From contig CAKPKF010000004.1 in NCBI GenBank assembly GCA_934167175.1, positions 1 through 64,000 of the forward strand: 64,000 nt of DNA, written 5' to 3'. Origin of the DNA: an uncultured Clostridia bacterium (GTDB lineage Bacteria; Bacillota; Clostridia; TANB77; CAG-508). Shown one piece after another: positions 18,449 through 27,186 of this stretch. Numbering within the stretch: position 1 is the first letter of the stretch; the number at the start of each line of letters is the position of its first letter. Both the position numbers and the translations under genes were made by a program. Under the pieces are notes generated by a model, which searched no databases, was not told where the DNA came from, and saw only the letters and a program-made list of their open reading frames with translations.

Positions 18449-19039
18449 TTAATAATAATCTAAAGGATTGACGGCTATGCCGTCTTTTTTTATTGTTAAA
18501 TGTAAGTGAGGTCCAGTAGTTGCACCATTTGTAGGATTTCCATTTTTGTCTTTATAAGGATTGTTTAAAACACCAAAAACGTTGAATGGACCGACATTTC
18601 CAATAAAATCTCCTTGAGATACAAAATCACCAGTAGAAACAATAAATTCAGGAGATACATGGCAGTAAGAAACAGTAAAATTTGAGTTTTGTATTGTTAT
18701 AGTAAAACCGCCAGCACCTTTAAATCCTTTAAAAATAACCTTGCCAGAAAAAACGGCAACTAGTTTGGAACCAGTTGGTGCAGAAATATCTATACCAGAA
18801 TGATTGGAAGAAGAACCTTTTGTAGGAGAAGTTCTCATGCCAAATTTTGAAGTTATTTTAGTATGCCCTGGAACAGGCCAAATAAATTGAGAATTATTGG
18901 TAAAGTCAGAGATGGTATCAGAGCTTAAAAGAGTATTAGTATCTAAATAAAAGAATGGAGTGAAAAATATACAAATAAATATAGAAATGAAAAATATAAA
19001 TATAAAACTATAAGTAATAAATTTTGGATTTAAAGACAT
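18449..19039 (-). CDS. M23-family metallopeptidase (LytM-like), membrane anchored
   Basis: This 196-residue protein has an N-terminal hydrophobic segment (about residues 10-28) and then a LytM endopeptidase domain, predicted outside the membrane to cut peptidoglycan cross-links. Zinc ligands are visible in NHSGIDIS (H and D) and GPHLHL (H). The segment WPVPGHTKITSKFGMRTSP is the usual domain start. There is no SPOR or LysM domain. Its last codons also form the terminator of the facing gene. Confidence 0.9.
   Translation of the reverse strand: MSLNPKFITYSFIFIFFISIFICIFFTPFFYLDTNTLLSSDTISDFTNNSQFIWPVPGHTKITSKFGMRTSPTKGSSSNHSGIDISAPTGSKLVAVFSGKVIFKGFKGAGGFTITIQNSNFTVSYCHVSPEFIVSTGDFVSQGDFIGNVGPFNVFGVLNNPYKDKNGNPTNGATTGPHLHLTIKKDGIAVNPLDYY
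18469..18490 (+). terminator. Terminator of the efp/zinc-ribbon transcript, inside the M23 gene
   Basis: GACGGC-TAT-GCCGTC followed by TTTTTTT. The same bases read on the minus strand encode the KKKDGIAV end of the M23 peptidase, so the hairpin is coding on one strand and terminating on the other. Confidence 0.85.
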
Positions 19040-19085
19040 AAAAAAAGCTACCTCCTAAAAATAATAGTAGCTCCCCATATATAAA

Positions 19086-19517
19086 TTATTTTTTCTTAAA
19101 AGCAAAAAATTTACTAATAAAAAAGTTTAATATAATAACAATGACAGTAATAGCAGTTTTGCTTATTAGTTCGTGGATGTGAAGTAAGTTGAAAAGGACA
19201 AAAAAGCCAACAAATTCAACTACCATTGTAAATGCTCTGCCTAGAAAAAATTTGATAAACTCATTTAAATTTTCTTTAAAAGTTGTTGCTTGAGAATTAA
19301 AAACTAATTTTCTGTTAGTAAAATAAGCAAATATAACAGCAAGAAGAATTGAAATAAAATTTGCTGTATTTTTTTCTAAATTCAAAAAATTAGTAAAAAT
19401 ATAAAAACTTCCAATATTAACTAATGTAGTTAATACTCCAAATATAGCATAAAATATTATTTCCTTTGTTAACACTTTTTTTAATATAGGTTTTAATTTA
19501 TCAAATATTGCTTCCAT
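19086..19517 (-). CDS. GtrA-family membrane protein
   Basis: This protein of 143 residues has four membrane helices and belongs to the GtrA/DPMS family, which helps flip or present lipid-linked sugars. ATG at 19517 is preceded on the minus strand by AAAGGAG; a longer frame reading back to 19658 would run through the tRNA-Trp gene and is not credible. Typical features are FYAIFGVLTTLVNIGSFYIF and the ANFISILLAVIFAYFTNRKLVF span. Confidence 0.88.
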   Translation of the reverse strand: MEAIFDKLKPILKKVLTKEIIFYAIFGVLTTLVNIGSFYIFTNFLNLEKNTANFISILLAVIFAYFTNRKLVFNSQATTFKENLNEFIKFFLGRAFTMVVEFVGFFVLFNLLHIHELISKTAITVIVIILNFFISKFFAFKKK

Positions 19518-19552
19518 AAAAACTCCTTTATATGATTTAACATTAGTGTATT

Positions 19553-19582
19553 TTAAAAAAAGTTTAACATTCCTGTTAAACT
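19553..19582 (-). terminator. Terminator after tRNA-Trp (minus)
   Basis: On the minus strand AGTTTAAC-aggaat-GTTAAACT followed by TTTTTTT, just downstream of the tRNA. Confidence 0.8.
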
Positions 19583-19591
19583 TCTTAAATT

Positions 19592-19667
19592 TGGCAGGGG
19601 TACTAAGACTCGAACTCAGACTTGTGGTTTTGGAGACCATCGTGCTAACCATTGACACTATACCCCT
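19592..19667 (-). tRNA. tRNA-Trp (CCA)
   Basis: Cloverleaf on the minus strand: acceptor AGGGGTA / TACCCCT, discriminator G, encoded CCA. The anticodon loop CTCCAAA gives anticodon CCA. The T loop GTTCGAGTC is present. Confidence 0.93.
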
Positions 19668-19807
19668 GTATTTTTTACAATATATATATTAGCATAAATT
19701 AAAACAGTATGCAATAGAAAAAATAAAAAAGTGTGAAAAATAATATACAAATCTAAATTTTATTGATATACTATTCAAAAAGTGATACTAATAGGGAGGA
19801 AAAAGAA

Positions 19808-22111
19808 ATGTCCGAAAATACAAATGAAGATATATTAAAAATGCAGGAAAAACTTGATTATATAGGTCTAGATATAGAAAACATACCAGAATTTTTAAAG
19901 GAATACAAATTTTTAGACTTTAGACCATTAAAATCATATGAGGAAAATGGATATAAAATATATAAATATATACCTATAAGCAAAATACAAATAATGCTTA
20001 CTCCAACTAATAGATTGGATTATATAGAAGAAAAATATTCAAAAGCAAGTCCATTGTATGCATATTTAGTGCCTAAGGATGAAAAAGATATAATTAAACA
20101 TACTACATTTTTAAAAATGCTAGAAACTGTAGAAATTAGTGGTATAGAAAGAGTAGAAGAAGAGCAAGAAAAATTAAGTAACGATATTCCATTTTGTGTA
20201 AAGTATAAAGACAATTATTTATGGCAAATATATTATTCAGATACTACTGACCAATATTTTATGATGGTACCAACAGAAGATTTAGATTATTCTGCATTTT
20301 TCTATTTATTAAAAGAACAAATAAGATATAGTAAAACAAAAGAAGATAAATTAATATATGTACCTATAAGTTATCAGCAACACTCTGGTAAATATTTGTC
20401 AAAGTCAGAAATCACAGATATAGAGAAGTATTTATGGTTATTTACAAAAGAATGGCCGATGATATATGAAGTGTATGGTAAAGATAATAGCATGACTATG
20501 CAGATAGTTGGAAAATGTGTAATATATGAAAAGGTAGAAAGCTATTATAGAATTAAACTAGAAACTAAAGAAAATGCAATAAGATTTTTTAAATTATTAA
20601 AAGCAATTTTTATAATGCAAACAGTATTAGGACATTACTATCAATTTCAAACAAAAATTGATGATGATGGTGGATTAGAATTTTATTATAAAAATGAAAA
20701 GATAACATATGATGTATTATCTGATTTTATAAAACGAGAATATTTAAATGTTGAGGAAAAAATAAAAATTGCAGAAAAAGATGATAAAGAATTAGAGATA
20801 AAATTAGCAGAACTTAAAGAAATATCATTAAGTCAAGACAAAGAATACTTGGAAAAAGAAAGACAAATTACTACATTTTTGGAGTGTAAAAAAACTTTTT
20901 TGGGAAAAGTAAAATATTTCTTTAAATCAAAGAAAAAAATTAAATCAAAAGATGAAAAAAAATCTGAAGAAGAAAAAAATGAACCTAAAAAGCAAGAAGA
21001 CACATATATAGAAGTTAAAAAAGAATTTTATACAATAGAAGATTTAGTAACAAATTGTAGTATATTAGATAAAAAACAAAATATTATAAAAAATAATAAA
21101 CAAGATATAAAAGCATTAGAAATAAGAATAGAAACAATGAAAACAAAAATAAATAATGCAAACTTGTATTTACAAGAAATAGATAGCCACAAGAAGAGTA
21201 TATTTGAATTCTGGAAATTTACAAATAAGGATAAAAATTTGGAATTAGCAGAAGGAGAGAAAAAAGAGGAAACTAAAGAAGAAAATAAACCTAAATTACA
21301 AAAAGTATTTGATTATAAAGAAGATTTTATAGAATTTGGAGAAGAGATTGACAAACTGCAAAAGAACCAGTTAACTAAAGAAGAAACTGATGCTATAAAT
21401 ATATGTGATACTAATGAATTAGAAATATTAAATTTTTTAAGAAGAGGAAATATTACAGAAGAACAATTACAAAATAGTTTAGAGCAATTGAAACAAGAAG
21501 GAGAACAAGAACGTATATTTTTCTTAAAAGAAGATTTTGATATATTTGGTTCGATTGCAGAAGATAGAACAAAGATTAAAGTTTTAGGAAGTAGTAGACA
21601 TAGAGAGTCTAAAAAGGATAAATTAAAAATATTAGATATAAATAAAAATAGTGGCATAGAAAATTATAAGAACAAATTAAATATTATAGAAAAAAATATA
21701 GAAAAAGGAATAAAGAAAATAAATACACCTTTTCATGTTTCAATATATAAAGCAGATAAGAGTGATTTAGATTTTAATGATATGCAAATATTTCATGTAG
21801 ATCCGCAAAATGCACTTGAAACACTAGAAAATGAAAAAGAAATAAATTTGTATAGAGTAAATTTACAGCAAAATATGAATGCAGTATTTTTCTCTAATAT
21901 AATATATTATGATAACTTTAATAACACTCTTCCATTAGGAATGAACGTTTCTGATAAAGTATTAATAGATTCTAAAATGTTTGTATTTGGGTTAAAAAAT
22001 AAGAAACAAGTAAAAATAAATAAAATAACATCAGAACAAAACTTTATAACGCAAATTGTAAACATATATGAATATGAGGTTAAAGAAAGGACTGAAAGAA
22101 AAAATGATTAA
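19808..22111 (+). CDS. Uncharacterised 767-residue protein
   Basis: I do not recognise the family. ATG 19808 is set by GGGAGG. The product is acidic and soluble, with no signal peptide or membrane segment. Residues about 340-540 are highly charged (Lys/Glu-rich) and probably coiled coil; the flanking parts are globular-looking (for example YLWLFTKEWPMIYEVYGKD and the C-terminal FHVSIYKADKSDLDFNDMQ). It overlaps the deoB start by eight bases (ATGATTAA), so the two are translationally coupled although no functional link is evident. Confidence 0.7.
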   Translation: MSENTNEDILKMQEKLDYIGLDIENIPEFLKEYKFLDFRPLKSYEENGYKIYKYIPISKIQIMLTPTNRLDYIEEKYSKASPLYAYLVPKDEKDIIKHTTFLKMLETVEISGIERVEEEQEKLSNDIPFCVKYKDNYLWQIYYSDTTDQYFMMVPTEDLDYSAFFYLLKEQIRYSKTKEDKLIYVPISYQQHSGKYLSKSEITDIEKYLWLFTKEWPMIYEVYGKDNSMTMQIVGKCVIYEKVESYYRIKLETKENAIRFFKLLKAIFIMQTVLGHYYQFQTKIDDDGGLEFYYKNEKITYDVLSDFIKREYLNVEEKIKIAEKDDKELEIKLAELKEISLSQDKEYLEKERQITTFLECKKTFLGKVKYFFKSKKKIKSKDEKKSEEEKNEPKKQEDTYIEVKKEFYTIEDLVTNCSILDKKQNIIKNNKQDIKALEIRIETMKTKINNANLYLQEIDSHKKSIFEFWKFTNKDKNLELAEGEKKEETKEENKPKLQKVFDYKEDFIEFGEEIDKLQKNQLTKEETDAINICDTNELEILNFLRRGNITEEQLQNSLEQLKQEGEQERIFFLKEDFDIFGSIAEDRTKIKVLGSSRHRESKKDKLKILDINKNSGIENYKNKLNIIEKNIEKGIKKINTPFHVSIYKADKSDLDFNDMQIFHVDPQNALETLENEKEINLYRVNLQQNMNAVFFSNIIYYDNFNNTLPLGMNVSDKVLIDSKMFVFGLKNKKQVKINKITSEQNFITQIVNIYEYEVKERTERKND

Positions 22112-23282
22112 TAGAGCAATAATAATGGTGTTGGACAGTTTTGGAGTTGGAGAATTGCCAGATAGTGATAAATATGGAGATTGCGGAAGCAATACATTAA
22201 AACATATATATGAAAATACAAAATTGAACATACCAAACTTAAAAAGAATGGGATTATACAATATAGACAATATTGGAATAGAAGAAAAAGAAGAGTTACC
22301 TATAGGTGCATATGGAAAAGCAATGGAGCAATCCAAAGGGAAAAATAGTCCTGTGGGACATTGGGAAATCGCAGGATATGTGCAAGAAAAAGCTTTCAAA
22401 ACATATCCTAATGCCTTCCCGGAAGAAATGATAAAAGAATTTGTAGAAAAAGCTAATTTAACTGGAATTATTTCTAATGAAGTAGGTTCAGGAACGGAAT
22501 TACTAAAAAAATATGGAGTAGAACACATGAAAACTGGTAAACCAATAGTATACACATCAGCAGATAGTGTTTTTCAAATAGCGGCTCATGAGGATATAAT
22601 ACCAGTTAAAAGATTATATGAAATATGCGAAATAGCAAGAGAAATATTAAATAAACCGGAGTACAATATAGGAACAGTTATTGCAAGACCATTTATAGGA
22701 GATAGTCCAGAAAATTTTAAAAGAACATATAATAGAAAGGACTTTGAATATGAAGGCTTTGGAAGAACATTACTAGATGTAATGTCAGAAAACGAAAAAA
22801 CAGTAATAGCAATAGGTAAAATCCAAGATTTATTTTCAGGTAGAGGAATTACAAAAGGAATTCATACAAATGGAAATCTAGATGGAATACAAAAAACAAT
22901 AAATGAAATAAAAAATAATACAACAGGATTGATATTTACTAACCTAGTAGATTATGATATGCTATATGGACATAGAAGAGATGTACAGGGATATGCAAAT
23001 GCATTAGAAGAATTTGATAGATACATTCCAGAAATAATGGAAAATATGAAATCAAGTGATATATTAATAATAACAGCAGACCATGGATGTGATCCAACAT
23101 ATAAAGGAACAGACCATACAAGAGAACATATACCAGTATTAGTATATGGAGAAGAAATAAAACAAAACGTAAATTTGGGAGTGAGACAAACATATTCAGA
23201 TATAGCAGAAACATTATTAGACATATTTGAGTTACCAAAATTAAAATATGGAAAAAGTTTTAAAAAAGACATTGTAAAATAG
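22104..23282 (+). CDS. deoB: Phosphopentomutase
   Basis: DeoB interconverts ribose/deoxyribose 1-phosphate and 5-phosphate. The alkaline phosphatase superfamily metal motifs are visible: VLDSFGVGELPDSD near the N-terminus, GHWEIAG (about residues 87-93), LVDYDMLYGHRRD and ITADHGCDPTYKGTDHTREHIP at the C-terminus. ATG 22104 begins the family sequence MINRAIIMVLD; about 392 residues is normal length. It overlaps the upstream gene by eight bases. Confidence 0.95.
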   Translation: MINRAIIMVLDSFGVGELPDSDKYGDCGSNTLKHIYENTKLNIPNLKRMGLYNIDNIGIEEKEELPIGAYGKAMEQSKGKNSPVGHWEIAGYVQEKAFKTYPNAFPEEMIKEFVEKANLTGIISNEVGSGTELLKKYGVEHMKTGKPIVYTSADSVFQIAAHEDIIPVKRLYEICEIAREILNKPEYNIGTVIARPFIGDSPENFKRTYNRKDFEYEGFGRTLLDVMSENEKTVIAIGKIQDLFSGRGITKGIHTNGNLDGIQKTINEIKNNTTGLIFTNLVDYDMLYGHRRDVQGYANALEEFDRYIPEIMENMKSSDILIITADHGCDPTYKGTDHTREHIPVLVYGEEIKQNVNLGVRQTYSDIAETLLDIFELPKLKYGKSFKKDIVK

Positions 23283-23345
23283 AAAAAAGTATGATAATAT
23301 AAAAAAGCATTAAATATTATTATAAAAATATTTAATGCTGCATAT

Positions 23346-23432
23346 GCAGGTGTGGCGGAATTGGCAGACGCACAGGACTCAAAATCCTGCGAAGTAACAT
23401 TCGTGTGGGTTCGACCCCCACCACCTGCACCA
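23346..23432 (+). tRNA. tRNA-Leu (CAA)
   Basis: Class II tRNA: acceptor GCAGGTG / CACCTGC, discriminator A, encoded CCA. Anticodon loop CTCAAAA gives CAA. The long variable arm GAAGTAACATTC is present. Confidence 0.93.
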
Positions 23433-23435
23433 CAA

Positions 23436-23461
23436 AGCCCAGCTCTTATGAGTTGGGCTTA
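23436..23461 (+). terminator. Hairpin after tRNA-Leu
   Basis: AGCCCAGCTC-TTAT-GAGTTGGGCT stem with almost no T-run, so a weak terminator or processing hairpin. Confidence 0.5.
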
Positions 23462-23473
23462 AAACATATAATA

Positions 23474-23502
23474 TTGCAAATTTATGTAAAGTGTGTTATA
23501 AT
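23474..23502 (+). promoter_or_regulatory. SigA-type promoter
   Basis: TTGCAA (23474-23479), 17-base spacer, TATAAT (23497-23502). It drives the small membrane protein gene after a leader of about 128 bases. Confidence 0.75.
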
Positions 23503-23508
23503 ACAATA

Positions 23509-23636
23509 TGTGTATAGGCAAAGAGCCTGTATAACATTTACCCAGTTATCACTAATTAGTGAAAGGAAAATCCTTTAACTTTTTGGTTTTATATATAAAA
23601 TAGAAACAACGATAAAAGTGTTCAAGGAGGAAGAAG
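23509..23636 (+). promoter_or_regulatory. Structured 5' leader of unknown type
   Basis: Three short hairpins in series: TATAGGC-aaag-AGCCTGTATA, CACTAATTAGTG, and AAAGGA-aaa-TCCTTT. No riboswitch class recognised. Confidence 0.35.
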
Positions 23637-23921
23637 ATGGGAGAACAATTAGAAATGTATGTAATTCTTAACAAGGTAGCATTAATTTTCTGTGCAATTT
23701 ATTTTTGTACTATTTTTTTAATTTTAATAGGAAATAAATATGCAAAAAGAAAATGTGTAATTATTAGAATTATATGTGCATTAGCAATTGGGAGCATTAA
23801 TGTATACCAACTAAAAACGGTAATATTAATGGACAAAATTTATTTAATATTTTCAATTGTTATAATCATTTTCGCAATCAAGGATATTAAATTAAATTCT
23901 CGATTAATAAGAAATTTCTAA
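23637..23921 (+). CDS. Small membrane protein of unknown function
   Basis: This 94-residue product has about three hydrophobic helices (residues 9-30, 40-58 and 65-80) and a basic tail. No family recognised. ATG with AAGGAGGAAG upstream, behind a clear promoter and structured leader and followed by a terminator, so it is a single-gene transcript. Confidence 0.65.
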   Translation: MGEQLEMYVILNKVALIFCAIYFCTIFLILIGNKYAKRKCVIIRIICALAIGSINVYQLKTVILMDKIYLIFSIVIIIFAIKDIKLNSRLIRNF

Positions 23922-23928
23922 ATTTAAA

Positions 23929-23969
23929 AAAGAAACTTATTCTTTACCTCGCAAGAGGTTTCTTTTTTT
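23929..23969 (+). terminator. Intrinsic terminator
   Basis: AAAGAAAC ... GTTTCTTT with an inner CCTCGCAAGAGG hairpin, ending in TTTTTTT. Confidence 0.75.
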
Positions 23970-23984
23970 GCCTAAAATTAATTC

Positions 23985-24013
23985 TTGTTATAATTAAAAT
24001 TTATATGTATAAT
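23985..24013 (+). promoter_or_regulatory. SigA-type promoter
   Basis: TTGTTA (23985-23990), 17-base spacer, TATAAT (24008-24013), upstream of the small protein-sirtuin pair. Confidence 0.65.
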
Positions 24014-24046
24014 ATATACAAAAATATAGGAATTTAGGTGAGTAAG

Positions 24047-24259
24047 ATGGAAGAGAATATAAATAAGGCAAGAGAATTTTGCGAAAAAGTTAGAGAACTT
24101 GCTAAAGAATATAGTTTACCATTTTTCGTTGTAACAGAAGGTGCAAGTGCTACAAGCAATAATGGGTGTGAAGCAGTAAGAAATGCAAGAGAAAATCACA
24201 TAAAATGGGAAAAAGAAAAAGGTTTTAATCCATATGAGGATTGGTCTAGTAAGAATTAG
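24047..24259 (+). CDS. Small soluble protein of unknown function
   Basis: This protein of 70 residues has the segment FCEKVRELAKEYSLPFFVVTEGASAT. I do not know the family name. ATG 24047 follows TAGGTGAG at good spacing; an in-frame GTG at 24038 lies within that site. It precedes the sirtuin gene by 32 bases and probably shares its transcript. Confidence 0.65.
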   Translation: MEENINKAREFCEKVRELAKEYSLPFFVVTEGASATSNNGCEAVRNARENHIKWEKEKGFNPYEDWSSKN

Positions 24260-24291
24260 AAAAATATACATAAAAAAGGAGAGGATTTACA

Positions 24292-25008
24292 ATGAAAGAG
24301 AAAATAGAAAAATTAAAAAAGCTTGTAGATGAAAGTCAAAATATAGTTTTTTTCGGTGGAGCAGGTGTATCAACAGAGAGTGGTATACCGGATTTTAGAA
24401 GTAAAGATGGTCTATATAATCAAAAATACAAATATCCACCAGAATATATATTAAGTCACACATTTTTTATAAATAAAACAGAAGAATTTTTTAAATTTTA
24501 CAAGGAAAAAATGAATTCATTGAAATATGAACCTAATATAACTCATATTAAATTAGCAGAACTTGAGAAAAAAGGAAAGTTAAAAGCAGTAATTACTCAA
24601 AATATAGATGGGTTACATCAGAAGGCAGGTTCAAAAAATGTGTTAGAATTACATGGGAGCGTTTTAAGGAATAATTGTATGGAATGTAATAAATTTTATA
24701 ATGCTGAATTTGTATTTAATAGTGAAGGAATACCAAAATGTGAATGTGGAGGTATAGTAAAGCCAGATGTAGTCTTATATGAAGAAAGATTAAATGATTT
24801 TGTATTAGAAAAATCAATACAGGCAATAAGAGAGGCGGACTTATTGATTGTAGGAGGAACATCATTAACAGTTAATCCAGCAAGTAGTTTAGTACATTAT
24901 TATAGAGGAAAAAAATTAGTTTTGATAAATAAAGATTCAACATCATATGATAGAATAGCAGATCTAGTTATAAATGAAGGACTAGGAAAAGTTTTTAAAG
25001 AAATATAA
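24292..25008 (+). CDS. cobB: NAD-dependent protein deacylase (sirtuin)
   Basis: This SIR2-family enzyme removes acyl groups from lysines using NAD. The 238-residue protein shows GAGVSTESGIPDFRSKDGLY (NAD-binding), TQNIDGLHQKAG (catalytic region), LELHGS with the catalytic histidine, and four zinc cysteines in CMEC and CEC. Late motifs IVGGTSLTVNPAS and LVLINKD are also present. AGGAG precedes the ATG. A bidirectional hairpin separates it from glutamine synthetase. Confidence 0.95.
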   Translation: MKEKIEKLKKLVDESQNIVFFGGAGVSTESGIPDFRSKDGLYNQKYKYPPEYILSHTFFINKTEEFFKFYKEKMNSLKYEPNITHIKLAELEKKGKLKAVITQNIDGLHQKAGSKNVLELHGSVLRNNCMECNKFYNAEFVFNSEGIPKCECGGIVKPDVVLYEERLNDFVLEKSIQAIREADLLIVGGTSLTVNPASSLVHYYRGKKLVLINKDSTSYDRIADLVINEGLGKVFKEI

Positions 25009-25010
25009 AG

Positions 25011-25041
25011 CAAAAAGAACAATTTTGAATTGTTCTTTTTG
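25011..25041. terminator. Bidirectional terminator
   Basis: CAAAAAGAACAATT-ttg-AATTGTTCTTTTTG, symmetrical with T-runs on both strands, between the convergent sirtuin and glutamine synthetase genes. Confidence 0.85.
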
Positions 25042-25055
25042 GCTTATAAATAAAA

Positions 25056-26948
25056 TTATAATAAATTTCTTTTATAATTTAAATACAACTGACGTAATTC
25101 AAGCATTTGGTCTTGCAAAGTAAGAAATAAATCAGATGCTAATTTATAATCATTTTTCTCAAAAGCAGTACATACTTGTGTAAATAATGAAGTTTGATTT
25201 TCTGTATCTTTATATATTAATTTCCTTTTTGTATTTATAATATCCCAAGTTCTAATATCTTCATCTGAAAGTTCATCATTAGGAGAACTAGTTTTTGAAT
25301 AATTTTTAATTTCGTTTCTATATGCATTAAATATTCTTTGAGTTATTTCTGTAGACCATCTAGTTAATATAGTAGTTTTAAAAGAATTTAATATTGCATC
25401 ACTAAAAATATTAGAAGCTTTTAAAATATCTAATTTATTACTATTTTGTTCTAATAATTCAACATTTTCATATACAGTCCTTGGAGCAACACCAAATAAA
25501 TGGTCTCTTTCTTCAGAAGTATAATATTCAAAAACGTCTTCCTCACTGCGATATACTCTGCCTCTTTCAAGATATCCATAAAAATCATCAGCATTTTTAG
25601 AAACTTCTTTAAGCAAGTCATCTAAAGATTTTGGATTAGATACTACATAATCTATACCATCAAGCATAGCAAGATAACTTACAGCTATTACTAAATATGT
25701 ATTTGAGCAAGGGTTAGGAGATCTAAGTTCAAATCTTGTTGCAAGGGGATTTGATAAATCTTTTATAAGTCCAATAAGGACAGATCTATTTCTAGAAGGT
25801 ACAGATACTGTTTTGCCTAGAGATGTAACAATACAAACTGGAGCTTCATATCCTGGTTTTAATCTTCTTAAAGAATCATGAGTTGAAGAAATAAATGGAT
25901 TCATTATCTCGTAATTTTTAAGTATACCCATAAGAGCTCCATAACCAATTTCGCTTAAGTAGTGATCAGAAGGACCATTAAAAATATTGATTATTTTTCC
26001 ACTATTAAGTTTTAAAGAAACACCAAGATGGGTATGCATTCCATTTCCGGCAACATTATCTATAGGTTTTGCCATAAATGTAGTTTCTAGACCATATTTT
26101 ATAAAAATGTCATTAATTAAATTTTTTATAAAAAATTGATTATCTGCAGCTTGCATAGCAGTTGAATATTTCCAGTCTATTTCAAGTTGTTCCATAATAT
26201 GGCTACCATTTGAATCATACTTAGCTTGAATTCCACCAACTTCTTTATGACCCATTTCAGGTTTTAAATCATATTCTTCCATAACAAGTAGACACTCTTC
26301 TAGAGCTATTCTAACAGTTCCACTGATTTTTGCCCAATATTGTTCATGTAATACCTGAGATGTTGTTAACTCTTCTATTTCAGCTTTATCATTAGGAGTT
26401 TTTACCCAAAATTCTAATTCTGTAGCTGAAGTTACTAAAACATCTTCGATATCGTTTGAATTTATACCATAAGATTCAGGATATCTAGGATTATTTTTAA
26501 AAACATCTAAAACTTTAGATTTAAAAGTAGAAATAGAAGATTTTAAAATACTTCTTGAATCTACAGGCACATTGTTATGATATAGAAAACATGGGATTAT
26601 TAAAGTACCTATTGGATTATTTGAAGGAACATCTACAAGATAGTTGTTATAATCAACAAACCAATCACAATCAACATCTGTTATCATATCTACTTTAGCA
26701 TCATCAAGTGTAGAGATGCCAGGAAGGTTAACAGAAGAGCCATCTGTTTGAACAGCAACACCATTCAAGAAATTGTCGAGATCATCTAAAAATACTTTAA
26801 TAGGTATTTTCTCATCTGTACTATTTCCAAATAAATCTATTCCCATTAGTGATGCAAATTTGATTTCTGGATGTTCTGCAAGTATTTGTTCTAATTTTTC
26901 TTTAGAATGATTTTCTTTTTTTATTTTGTATAAAATATTGTTTTCCAT
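25056..26948 (-). CDS. glnA: Glutamine synthetase (long clostridial form)
   Basis: The enzyme makes glutamine from glutamate, ammonia and ATP. The 630-residue protein is longer than the classical 440-470 residue GlnA. Catalytic-core motifs are present: ELEFWV (metal glutamate), GNGMHTHLG (ammonia/ATP site), LKPGYEAPVCIV, SRNRSVLIG and RFELRSPNP. The C-terminal 150 residues or so form an added helical region common in this clostridial group. Its leader is unusual: the only strong ribosome binding site, AAGGTGG, is about 40 bases before the ATG with a small hairpin between. Confidence 0.9.
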   Translation of the reverse strand: MENNILYKIKKENHSKEKLEQILAEHPEIKFASLMGIDLFGNSTDEKIPIKVFLDDLDNFLNGVAVQTDGSSVNLPGISTLDDAKVDMITDVDCDWFVDYNNYLVDVPSNNPIGTLIIPCFLYHNNVPVDSRSILKSSISTFKSKVLDVFKNNPRYPESYGINSNDIEDVLVTSATELEFWVKTPNDKAEIEELTTSQVLHEQYWAKISGTVRIALEECLLVMEEYDLKPEMGHKEVGGIQAKYDSNGSHIMEQLEIDWKYSTAMQAADNQFFIKNLINDIFIKYGLETTFMAKPIDNVAGNGMHTHLGVSLKLNSGKIINIFNGPSDHYLSEIGYGALMGILKNYEIMNPFISSTHDSLRRLKPGYEAPVCIVTSLGKTVSVPSRNRSVLIGLIKDLSNPLATRFELRSPNPCSNTYLVIAVSYLAMLDGIDYVVSNPKSLDDLLKEVSKNADDFYGYLERGRVYRSEEDVFEYYTSEERDHLFGVAPRTVYENVELLEQNSNKLDILKASNIFSDAILNSFKTTILTRWSTEITQRIFNAYRNEIKNYSKTSSPNDELSDEDIRTWDIINTKRKLIYKDTENQTSLFTQVCTAFEKNDYKLASDLFLTLQDQMLELRQLYLNYKRNLL

Positions 26949-27186
26949 AGATTTAATCCAAAAAATATATTTGGATATTTTTTCACCACCTTATATTAAT
27001 TTATTGAATAATTTTATTATATATTAGGTGTAGATGTCAATTATTAAAATTATAAATAAAAAATAAAAAATATATTGAAAATTAATTATATAAACATTAT
27101 AATAAAACAAAAAAAGAGAAAGATAAAGTTAAAAGATACTTAACTTTTAACATGCTTTGTGCTTTAGAAAGGTATGTGGTTAAAAA

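Noticed and set aside
19517..19658. N-terminal extension of the GtrA protein
   Set aside because: It would be encoded across tRNA-Trp and its terminator; ATG 19517 has its own AAAGGAG.
19763..19791. Promoter TTGATA-17-TACTAA before the 767-residue gene
   Set aside because: Predicted transcription start would fall on the ribosome binding site, leaving it off the message, so I do not list it.
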